NCBI GenBank assembly: GCA_030650395.1
Contig: JAUSDY010000103.1
Coordinates: 1 to 36,237 of the forward strand
From: Acidobacteriota bacterium
Lineage (GTDB): Bacteria; Acidobacteriota; Vicinamibacteria; Vicinamibacterales; UBA2999
Direction of reading: 5' to 3'
DNA: 36,237 bases
Position 1 is the stretch's first letter. Every line of letters begins with the position of its first letter. Under the pieces are notes generated by a model, which was not told the DNA's origin, did not search any database, and saw nothing but the letters and a program-made list of their open reading frames with translations. The position numbers and the translations under genes are program-made. Positions 23,405 through 30,315 of this stretch are shown in pieces.

Positions 23405-24361
23405 TCACTTCTTCTCCCAAGTGTCGGCTTTGATGGTCGGATTGACCTTGTACTTCTCGACCGTCCACTCTTCGTTCGGCTCGCCGTCGAGCGAGATGTC
23501 GATCTTGTGCGGCAGCATCACGCCGTCGACCTTCTTGTAATCGCCGAGATGCATCGCGTAGGTTCCCATCTGCGGCGGGGTGCGGCGCATCTCTTCGAGG
23601 CGCTTCTCTCGTTCCTCCGCCGTCATCGGCGGCGGCCCCCCAGGACCACCAGGACCACGCACGGCGCCGCCCTGCATCATGATCATCGGCTTCGGATCCT
23701 GGTACTGCACCATCACCGGCAGGTGCGTGGCCTGATCGATGAAGAGGCGCAGCGTGCGGCCGGTGTCTTCCTTGGCTTCGAGAATGTCGGCCTTGCCATC
23801 GGGAGACTCGGCGACGCCGGCGTCGACCCACGTCTGCGGTCCTTCGACGACGAGCGCGGCCATCAAGCGCTGGAGCTGCACGCGCATGCGACGGACCCGC
23901 ACTTCATTCAGTTGCTCGGGCGTTGGCCCGGGGCCGCCTCCGGGCGGGGGCGCATCGCCGGGCCCGCGCATCACGATCTGCATGCCGCCGCCCATGCCGC
24001 CGCGATTGGCGGTGTCGTCCCATGCGGTGTGGCCGGCGAGCACCGAGGTGCGCTCGATCATCGGCCCGCCGACCATGCCACCCATCGCCATCTCTTCGAC
24101 TCGGCGCATCTTGTCGGGGCGCACGATCGTGAGGGTCGACGTGCCTTCCATGTCGCGCCCACCCATCGATCGGCGGAACGGCCCTTCGGCGGTGAGACCC
24201 TTGAGGGCCGCGACCTTTTCTTCTCCGCCGAGCGCCTTGCGCGCGGCAGCGATGACGCCGGCCACGCGATCCTGCGCCTGCAGCGGCGACATCGAGATGC
24301 GATCGACTTGAACGGTTGACGCCAACATGACGGCGGCGGCGGTTATCAGTAGTGCGCGCAT
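23405..24361 (-). CDS. Exported protein of unknown function next to the TonB-dependent receptor
   Basis: This 318-residue protein starts MRALLITAAAVMLASTVQVD, with an AAGGAG ribosome binding site; a longer frame is rejected because it would translate the repeat array. It has the segments LGGEEKVAALKGLTAEGPFR, TLTIVRPDKMRRVEEM, LRLFIDQATHLPVMVQYQDP, MGTYAMHLGDYKKVDGVMLP and HKIDISLDGEPNEEWTVEKY. This order resembles periplasmic LolA/LppX-fold or outer-membrane lipoprotein-sorting relatives that bind lipids, but no lipobox is seen and I would not assign a function. Met/Gly-rich linkers are present in the middle. It lies directly upstream of the receptor on the same strand (72 bases, with a heptad array between), so the two may be co-transcribed. 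Confidence 0.72.
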   Translation of the reverse strand: MRALLITAAAVMLASTVQVDRISMSPLQAQDRVAGVIAAARKALGGEEKVAALKGLTAEGPFRRSMGGRDMEGTSTLTIVRPDKMRRVEEMAMGGMVGGPMIERTSVLAGHTAWDDTANRGGMGGGMQIVMRGPGDAPPPGGGPGPTPEQLNEVRVRRMRVQLQRLMAALVVEGPQTWVDAGVAESPDGKADILEAKEDTGRTLRLFIDQATHLPVMVQYQDPKPMIMMQGGAVRGPGGPGGPPPMTAEEREKRLEEMRRTPPQMGTYAMHLGDYKKVDGVMLPHKIDISLDGEPNEEWTVEKYKVNPTIKADTWEKK

Positions 24362-24411
24362 TCTCTGCTCCTTGATTAGCTGTAAGCCTTTGGCTGTCAG
24401 CTCGTGCTTCG

Positions 24412-24512
24412 TGATCCCGACAAGAAGTGCGCTCCCGACAAGGAGAACTCTCCCGACCCGCCTTCGCGCCCTCGCTTCGGCGGGCAAGCTACCTTGCCCT
24501 CCCGGCGGGTCA
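24412..24512. repeat. 18-bp unit array with CCCGCC...GGCGGG palindrome
   Basis: Units of the type GATCCCGACAAGAAGTGC and CTCCCGACAAGGAGAACT are followed by a palindrome (about 24454-24485) and a final CTTGCCCTCCCGGCGGG. The array lies between the exported protein and the histidine kinase and ends before an AT-rich stretch (24513-24632) in which I see no gene. Confidence 0.8.
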
Positions 24513-24632
24513 CTTACTGGTCTCTTTGCATATTACGGTGGTGGCCTCTCATCAGACGTTAAGGCTGAGCAAAGAGGTTGTTAAGGATGTTAAATCGTTG
24601 ATTTTGCAGGATTTATCGCAATTTCTGCGTGT

Positions 24633-24638
24633 TAGACT
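24633..24638 (+). promoter_or_regulatory. Putative -10 element of a leaderless transcript (TAGACT)
   Basis: TAGACT ends seven bases before the ATG at 24646 of the histidine kinase gene, with no Shine-Dalgarno sequence. It sits at the end of an AT-rich segment, which fits a promoter. Confidence 0.5.
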
Positions 24639-24645
24639 TTCGTTC

Positions 24646-26775
24646 ATGAACTGGGGAATGGACAAACCTCCCGCCTTCGCGCCGAGCGCTTCCGCCTTCG
24701 CTCGGGCTACGGCGGACAAGTCGGTGGGCAAGAAAGGTTTGTCCCCACGCACCGGTTTGTCCCCACGCACCGGCTTCTCCCCACGGCGTGTGTCGGCGGT
24801 CACGGTGCTCGCCGGCCTCGTGCTGTTGCTCGTGCCGGCGCTCGCCTACATGCAATACCAGTGGCTCGGCCAGTTGAGCGAGGCCGAACGCGAGCGGATG
24901 CAGCGAACACTGCGCACCGCCGCTGCGCAATTCGCGGTGGAGTTCGACACCGAGTTGTCGCGGGCGCTCGTCAGCCTGCAGGTCGACGGCCAGACGATCC
25001 GCGATGAGAACTGGGCCAGCTACGCGCAGAAGTACTCGGCGTGGACGGCCGGCGCCAGCGAGCCGCGGCTGGTCCGCGACGTGCTGCTCGTCGACACACT
25101 GCCAGGAACCGAGTTGCCGACGTTTGAAGCGGCGGGATCGGTTCCCGTCGAGCGCCTCCGGATCCGCCGATGGAACAACCAGGCGATTGCGTTCGACGCT
25201 GCGGAGTGGACGCCCGACCTCGCGAAGGTCCGCGAATCGCTGGCCTCGCATTTCATCGGATTTCAAGTCCGCACCAGCGCCCCCTCCGGTCCGGCGGGCG
25301 GGGACCGGGGCCGCCGCGAAGGCACGATCGCGCTCTCGCTCGGCGACGACGACACGTTGATCGCGCCGGTCACGCTGGTCGAGCTGCCCGAAGGGCGCCG
25401 GGGCTCGCCGAAGATCACCATTCTTGGTTTTACTCTCGTGAGGCTCGATCCAGTGGTGATGCGCGACACGCTGCTCGCGTCGCTCACCGCGCGGCACTTT
25501 CATGGTGACGACGAGCAGGTCGATTACCGCGTGGCCGTGGTCGATCGCAACGATCCGGCGAGGGTGGTGTGGGAATCGGAGCCGGGCATCGCGACGTCGA
25601 TTGTGTCCAGCCCCGACGTCACGCAGCACTTCATGGCGCCGCGGCCGGATCAAATGTTCATCTTCGCGCGGGGTTCCGGACCACGAGAGCGCGGTCCCGT
25701 AACAGGAGTGCCTCCGCTACCACCGCCACCCCCTGTCCCGGGCGAGCGCGCACGAGCTGAGGTTCCTCGACAGAACAATGTTGTGGTCTCGGTCATCGAG
25801 CGCGAAGACCGAAACGGCGGCCGCATGATCACCCGGAGCGGTCCGATGACGCCTTTCGATGGCCGATGGGCGCTCGTCGCCCAGCATCGAGCGGGGTCGC
25901 TCGAGGCCGCGGTTGCGGCGGTGCGCAAGCGCAACCTGATTCTGAGCTCGGGCATCCTGCTGCTGCTCACGATGGCGGTCGGCCTGATCATCGTGTCGTC
26001 GCGTCGCGCGCAAGAGCTCGCGCGGCAGCAAATGGAGTTTGTCGCGGCGGTGTCGCACGAGCTGCGCACGCCCGTGTCGGTGATTGGCGCCGCCGCCGGC
26101 AACCTCGCCGACGGCGTGGTCGGCGATCCACAGCGCGTCCGCAAGTACGGCGAAACCATTCAAACCGAAGCGCGCCGGCTGGCCGAAACCGTCGAGCGTG
26201 TGCTGCAACTGGCGGGCATCGCGGCCGGGCGCGCCGCTGCCGCGCCGGTGCGGGTCGATCCCGCGGATCTCGTCAACGATTCGATCGCCAACTGCCGCGT
26301 CGAGATCGAGGCGGCCGGCGTCAAGGTCGAAAGCCTCGTCGGCGACGATTTGCCCTTCGTGCAAGGCGATGCCACCGCGCTTCGTTCGGCGTTACAGAAT
26401 CTGATCAGCAATGCCGTCAAGTACGGTGGTGACGCGCACTGGGTTCGCGTCACGGCGCGCGGATCGGGGACCGGGGATCAGGGATCAGCGCACAACAACG
26501 TCATCTTCACCGTGGAAGATCGCGGGCTCGGCATCGACGCCGACGATCGCCGCCACATCTTCGAGCCGTTCTACCGCGGGCGCGAAGCGGTCAGCCGGCA
26601 GATCAAGGGCAGCGGCCTGGGGTTGAACCTGGTGCAGCGCATCGCGGAAGCGCACGGCGGCCGCGTTACCGTTACGAGCGAACCCGGCGAGGGCAGCACC
26701 TTCACGATCACGCTGCCGGGCGTGCCCGATCCGCCGGTGGTCGAAACCGGCGCGGCGCTCAGCCTTGCCAGATAA
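24646..26775 (+). CDS. Sensor histidine kinase with repeat-derived N-terminal extension
   Basis: From ATG 24646 this is a 709-residue membrane kinase. Residues 5-47 are translated dispersed repeat (GLSPRTGLSPRTGFSPRR at the end). TM1 is at about 49-70 (SAVTVLAGLVLLLVPALAY), then comes a periplasmic sensor region with a proline-rich stretch (PPLPPPPPVPGE), and TM2 is at about 428-450. The H-box FVAAVSHELRTPVSVI has the phosphoacceptor His471. The ATPase domain has ISNAVKYGG (N box), VEDRGLGIDADDRRHIFEPFYRG (G1 and F boxes) and GSGLGLNLVQRIAEAHGG (G2). A second short repeat-like insertion lies at about residues 606-614 (GSGTGDQGS). The last codons overlap the start of the response regulator by 11 bases, so they form one operon. 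The signal sensed is unknown. Confidence 0.9.
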   Translation: MNWGMDKPPAFAPSASAFARATADKSVGKKGLSPRTGLSPRTGFSPRRVSAVTVLAGLVLLLVPALAYMQYQWLGQLSEAERERMQRTLRTAAAQFAVEFDTELSRALVSLQVDGQTIRDENWASYAQKYSAWTAGASEPRLVRDVLLVDTLPGTELPTFEAAGSVPVERLRIRRWNNQAIAFDAAEWTPDLAKVRESLASHFIGFQVRTSAPSGPAGGDRGRREGTIALSLGDDDTLIAPVTLVELPEGRRGSPKITILGFTLVRLDPVVMRDTLLASLTARHFHGDDEQVDYRVAVVDRNDPARVVWESEPGIATSIVSSPDVTQHFMAPRPDQMFIFARGSGPRERGPVTGVPPLPPPPPVPGERARAEVPRQNNVVVSVIEREDRNGGRMITRSGPMTPFDGRWALVAQHRAGSLEAAVAAVRKRNLILSSGILLLLTMAVGLIIVSSRRAQELARQQMEFVAAVSHELRTPVSVIGAAAGNLADGVVGDPQRVRKYGETIQTEARRLAETVERVLQLAGIAAGRAAAAPVRVDPADLVNDSIANCRVEIEAAGVKVESLVGDDLPFVQGDATALRSALQNLISNAVKYGGDAHWVRVTARGSGTGDQGSAHNNVIFTVEDRGLGIDADDRRHIFEPFYRGREAVSRQIKGSGLGLNLVQRIAEAHGGRVTVTSEPGEGSTFTITLPGVPDPPVVETGAALSLAR
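24661..24788 (+). repeat. GGACAAACCT-type element with 18-bp tail, in frame inside the kinase gene
   Basis: Inverted ends GACAAACCT (24661-24669) and AGGTTTGTC (24735-24743) enclose a GCGCCGAGCGC-containing core. They are followed by two copies of the 18-base unit GGTTTGTCCCCACGCACC and a partial third. The structure is nearly the same as at 35947-36055 in the addA-like gene. It lies in the cytoplasmic N-terminus just before the first membrane segment. Confidence 0.85.
26461..26488 (+). repeat. GGATCGGGGACC word repeat inside the kinase ATPase domain
   Basis: The words GGATCGGGGACC, GGGGATCA and GGGATCAG follow each other and are translated in frame as GSGTGDQGS. This is between the N box and the G1 box, where the kinase family has a variable loop. 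Confidence 0.55.
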
Positions 26776-27457
26776 ACGACTGCTGCTGGTCGAAGACGAG
26801 CCAGGCCTGCAGCTGGCGCTCTTCGATCGCCTGACGGCCGAAGGCTACACGGTGGAAACCGCCGGCGACGGCAACCTCGCGGTCACGCGCGCCACCGGTG
26901 AGCCCTTCGACGTGATCGTGCTCGACGTGATGTTGCCGGGGCGCGACGGATTCGACGTGGCGAAGACGATCCGCCAGCAGGGGGTCCAGACACCGATCCT
27001 CATGCTCACCGCCCGCAGCCAGGTTGTCGATCGCGTCGTCGGCCTGAAATTGGGCGCGGACGATTACCTTACCAAGCCGTTTGAAACGATCGAGCTGCTG
27101 GCGCGCATCGAGGCGCTTCTGCGTCGCGCGCCGTCCAGCGCATCGGGCGTGTCCCTGGAGCGCTACCAGTTCGGCGACATCACAGTCGATGTGCGCAAGG
27201 CTGAAGTGAAACTCAAGGGCGTAGCGCTGGACCTGTCGGCGAAGGAATTCCAGTTGCTGAAGTACTTCATCGAGCACCGCGGCGCCACGGTGTCTCGCGA
27301 TGAGCTGCTGCAGGAAGTGTGGGGTTACAGTTCGATGCCGTCGACGCGCACGGTTGACGTGCACGTGGCCTGGCTGCGCCAGAAGCTCGAGCCCAATCCG
27401 CGCGTGCCGCAGTTCATCCTCACCGTGCACGGCCTCGGCTACAAGTTCGCGGGATAA
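26765..27457 (+). CDS. OmpR/PhoB-family response regulator
   Basis: This 230-residue regulator has a receiver domain: LLLVEDEP (residues 6-13, acidic pocket), phospho-acceptor Asp54 in VIVLDVMLPGRDG, and LTARSQVVDRV followed by GADDYLTKPFE with the conserved Lys. The C-terminal winged helix of the OmpR type reads DLSAKEFQLLKYFIEHRGATVSRDELLQEVWG, then TRTVDVHVAWLRQKLEPNP and ILTVHGLGYKFAG. TTG 26765 is the start that gives the canonical N-terminus; it overlaps the kinase gene by 11 bases, so the two are translated together and form a two-component pair. Target genes are not evident. Confidence 0.93.
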   Translation: MPDKRLLLVEDEPGLQLALFDRLTAEGYTVETAGDGNLAVTRATGEPFDVIVLDVMLPGRDGFDVAKTIRQQGVQTPILMLTARSQVVDRVVGLKLGADDYLTKPFETIELLARIEALLRRAPSSASGVSLERYQFGDITVDVRKAEVKLKGVALDLSAKEFQLLKYFIEHRGATVSRDELLQEVWGYSSMPSTRTVDVHVAWLRQKLEPNPRVPQFILTVHGLGYKFAG

Positions 27458-27460
27458 GGG

Positions 27461-27547
27461 CGCGCGACTTCGTCGCGCGTAGGCTCGGCGCTGCGCGCCG
27501 TCGTAGGAGTCGGGCCTTCGGCCCTCCTGGGACTCGCTTCGCTCGTG
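27461..27547. repeat. String of four short palindromes after the response regulator
   Basis: CGCGCGAC/GTCGCGCG (27461-27479, three-base loop), CGGCG/CGCCG (27486-27500), GGGCC/GGCCC with flanking GGAG/TCC (about 27506-27527) and a weaker CGCTTCGC-type palindrome (about 27534-27545) follow each other with short gaps. The first can act as a terminator hairpin for the two-component operon, though no T-tract follows. TACAAT at 27551-27556 may be a -10 element for the next frame. Confidence 0.6.
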
Positions 27548-27566
27548 GGATACAATCCGGGGCACT

Positions 27567-29387
27567 TTGGCGAAAGCGAAGGCTCCGAAGGCTCGGAAGG
27601 TTTTGAAGGTTTCGAAGACCGCCACGCCATACCTCCATCCGGATCAGCAGGCAGCCATGCGTCCCGACGTCGGGACGCAGGCAAACTTCCGTAAGAAGAA
27701 GGCCCCGACTACAAAGAAGCCAAAGCATCGGGCGGATGGGCCTTTAATCAGATCGAGCTTCCCGATAAAACGCGGCGGCCGCTGACAACAGAAGAGAGAC
27801 AGGGTGACGTGCCGCTCCCGGACAACGCGCGACTCTACACGCTCGACAATCTAACTTCCCAGGGTTCAACACCTTCCGGGACGGTTAATTTCGAATTCAA
27901 TGGCAGATCGTTTCATCCGGGAGCCAGGTCGCACTGGAAGACGACCTCAATGGGCATGCATAAGCTTGCTGCTGCGCGCCGAATTGAAGACTCAGCGAAT
28001 CAGATTCGGTACGTTCGTTTTTCTAACGATTTTCCTGTCCAGCCGATTTCCAACATTTGGACGGATTCAACTCAGGCCGGATTTGTTGACGCCAAGATCT
28101 ACGCCGTGCAGACTCTGACAAAAGTGGTTCAGAGGTGCATTCTCATGACTACAGACCCGGGCGACCTAGTAATCGACCCAACTTGTGGAAGCGGAACGAC
28201 CGCGCTTGTCGCAGAACGATGGGGTCGCCGGTGGATCATGATTGACACCTCTCGGGTTCCTCTCGCGCTCGCTCGACAACGCCTCCTGACAGCGACCTAC
28301 GATTATTTCGAATTGACGGATTCGGCTCGGGGTCCAGCCGGCGGATTCGTATACAAGAGAAGACAAAACAAGAAGGGCGAGGAGGCCGGGGGGATCGTTC
28401 CTCATGTAACCCTAGGAAGTATCGCAAACGACGAACCACCCGAAGAAGAGGTACTTGTCGACAGGCCTGAGATTGACGGCAAGATCGTTCGAATCACTGG
28501 GCCATTCGCTTTCGAGGCGACCATCCCGACTCCGGTGGACTGGGAAGGCGATGGCGAAGAGGATTCGGGAAGCGAGCAAGCGCAGGAGTACGGGTCGTTT
28601 GTCGAACGCATGATTGAGGTCCTGCGGCGTTCGCCTGTCCTGCACGTCGGCGGCGGCAAGACGGTCACGGTCGGTAATGTTCGACCGCCGGCGAGATCGC
28701 TTTCGCTGTCGGCGGAGGCGCTCAGCCTCAACGGCAGCGACAAGCCCGTCGCGTTCGTGTTTGGTCCAGAGAACGGCGCCATCAGCGAGAAGCTCGTTCA
28801 CGGCGCGCTGAGCGAGGCGCACCTTAAAGGCTACACGCATCTCTACGTTATTGGCTTTGCGATTCAGCCGCATGCGCGGACGCTGATCGACAGCGCGGCG
28901 GCGATGGGGCTCGTGCCCGCAACCTACGTGCAGGCAACGCCGGACCTGATGATGGGCGACCTGCTGAAGAACATGAGATCCAGCCAGATCTTCAGCGTCT
29001 GCGGCCTGCCGGACATCAAGGTCCATACGCTGCCACCCGAGAAAAAGGGCGGCCCCTCACGGTTTCAGGTTGAGCTGCTCGGTCTCGACACGTTCGACCC
29101 CCATCTCGATGGAACCGGATCATCGTTCTGGAAACGACGTGCCGGCGTGGTTCCTCGATGTCGACTACAACCAGCTGTCGTTCCACGTCTCGCAGGCGTT
29201 CTTTCCCCGCACCGGCGCCTGGAACGATTTGCGAAAAGCGCTGAAGGGTGATTACGACGACAGCGTTTGGGAACACCTGTCCGGCACGAAGAGCGCGCCG
29301 TTCGAAGCGGGCGGCCACGCGCAAATTGCCGTCAAGGTGATTGACGACCGCGGCAACGAATTACTGGTCGTGCAGAAGCTGCCGTGA
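27567..29387 (+). pseudogene. Site-specific DNA (adenine/cytosine-N4) methyltransferase, internal deletion and frameshift
   Basis: Three frames together give a family I recognise from its parts. 27567 to about 27705 encodes the usual N-terminus (VSKTATPYLHPDQQAAMRPD, VGTQANFRKKK). From about 27700 a different frame gives WAFNQIELPDKTRRP, LPDNARLYTLDNLTSQG, then LVIDPTCGSGTTALVAERWG (SAM-binding motif I of a beta-class enzyme). From about 29105 a third frame gives DVPAWFLDVDYNQLSFHVSQ, IAVKVIDDRGNELLVV and the stop. The segment that should lie between the first two parts, including the catalytic DPPY/DPPF-type motif IV, is absent: several hundred residues are missing. With the late frameshift, this methyltransferase cannot be active. 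It begins with a 9-base word repeat. It is the partner of the downstream helicase-nuclease. Confidence 0.78.
27577..27620 (+). repeat. 9-bp word repeat at the methyltransferase N-terminus
   Basis: CGAAGGCTC occurs twice, followed by GGAAGGTTT, TGAAGGTTT and CGAAGACCG at exact 9-base spacing. The period is three codons, read as KAP, KAR, KVL and KVS. It is another of the short word-like tandem repeats of this window. Confidence 0.7.
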
Positions 29388-29389
29388 AA

Positions 29390-29662
29390 TCAGGAATCGG
29401 TTTCTTTGATCGGACCGAGCGCGGGCAAATGCTTCTTCGCACACTTCATGCGGATGTTGAGGGCCTCGACCATCCGTCGGACTTGCCACGCGGCCACCTG
29501 GTAGTCACGGCCGCCGGTTCCCGGACCCTTGGGAAATTCGATCCAGGAACGGCCGTCGTAGTTGATCCAGCGATGATGCAGCTTGAGTTTTTCCGACCAG
29601 CCCGGCGCACACGCATCCAGCATCTTTCGGATGTGCGACCACCAGATGCCGGCGGCCGCCAT
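29390..29662 (-). CDS. Small protein of unknown function, second gene of a reverse-strand pair
   Basis: This 90-residue protein reads GIWWSHIRKMLDACAPGWSE, then HHRWINYDGRSWIEFPKGPG and YQVAAWQVRRMVEALNI. The composition (Trp, His, Cys, balanced charge) looks like a real folded protein and the shape resembles small toxin- or defence-associated hypotheticals, but I cannot name a family. It starts nine bases after the stop of the preceding 162-residue gene on the same strand, so the two form a likely operon. The pair is inserted antiparallel between the two halves of a restriction-modification locus. Its stop lies two bases from the end of the methyltransferase. Confidence 0.6.
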   Translation of the reverse strand: MAAAGIWWSHIRKMLDACAPGWSEKLKLHHRWINYDGRSWIEFPKGPGTGGRDYQVAAWQVRRMVEALNIRMKCAKKHLPALGPIKETDS

Positions 29663-29671
29663 GACGAATGC

Positions 29672-30160
29672 CTAGGCGGCGACGAGGTGTTCGGGTTCGC
29701 TGAGAATATTCTGGGCCGGCGCCAGCTCAGTGTGGACAATCGCAACGCTCGCCGGCATGTCGGCGGGCTGTCTCGGCACGTTGACATCAGCCCCGACCGC
29801 CTGGCGCGACGCCGCTACAGCGCGATTCCATTCGTCGATGACCGACGGCGAGGTTTGATGCACGAAGCGCTCGACGGCAGTCTTGAACGCGTCGAACGTC
29901 TCCTCTTCCGCGGCGATGTCGAACAGGATGGTCGTGAACATCTTGCGGAACGCGTACTGTGCGAGTTCCCGTGTCGCGCCGCTCGCGGCCATGCCGCCGG
30001 GCTCGACTCCGGCCATGACGAACTCATCGTCCTCACGTACACACAGCGCCCGTCCCGTCGTTTCAATCGTCGCGGCGAAGCCGCGGCCGAAGATGACGTC
30101 GCGGTACCGAAAGAACAACGGCAGCGAATCGAGTTCGAGCGAAAACGGGGACAGGGCCAT
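29672..30160 (-). CDS. Protein of unknown function, first gene of a reverse-strand pair
   Basis: This 162-residue protein begins MALSPFSLELDSLPLFFRYR, DVIFGRGFAATIETTGRALC and contains the helix-rich EEETFDAFKTAVERFVHQTS. It is intact, with a GAGG ribosome binding site seven bases before the ATG. I do not recognise its family; the N-terminal part has a beta-strand pattern and the middle is helical. Together with the following 90-residue gene it looks like a two-component cassette (toxin-antitoxin or defence accessory are guesses). The cassette is intact, whereas the genes on both sides have internal deletions. Confidence 0.62.
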   Translation of the reverse strand: MALSPFSLELDSLPLFFRYRDVIFGRGFAATIETTGRALCVREDDEFVMAGVEPGGMAASGATRELAQYAFRKMFTTILFDIAAEEETFDAFKTAVERFVHQTSPSVIDEWNRAVAASRQAVGADVNVPRQPADMPASVAIVHTELAPAQNILSEPEHLVAA

Positions 30161-30315
30161 AAGAAGCCTCGGTTACTGTATCGGCAGATCCGCGAACGCT
30201 TGCACTGCGAAACCGGCGACCGAGTACGCCATCTACGACGCGGATGGGTGGCACTGCACCCATGCGTGCCAGCCATCCAGAAGATCATTATACCGTCGTC
30301 CTCAGCCCCCTTCCA

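Noticed and set aside
24427-24645. Longer N-terminus of the histidine kinase from 24427
   Set aside because: It would translate the 18-bp array and an AT-rich promoter-like stretch; ATG 24646 follows a TAGACT element at seven bases.
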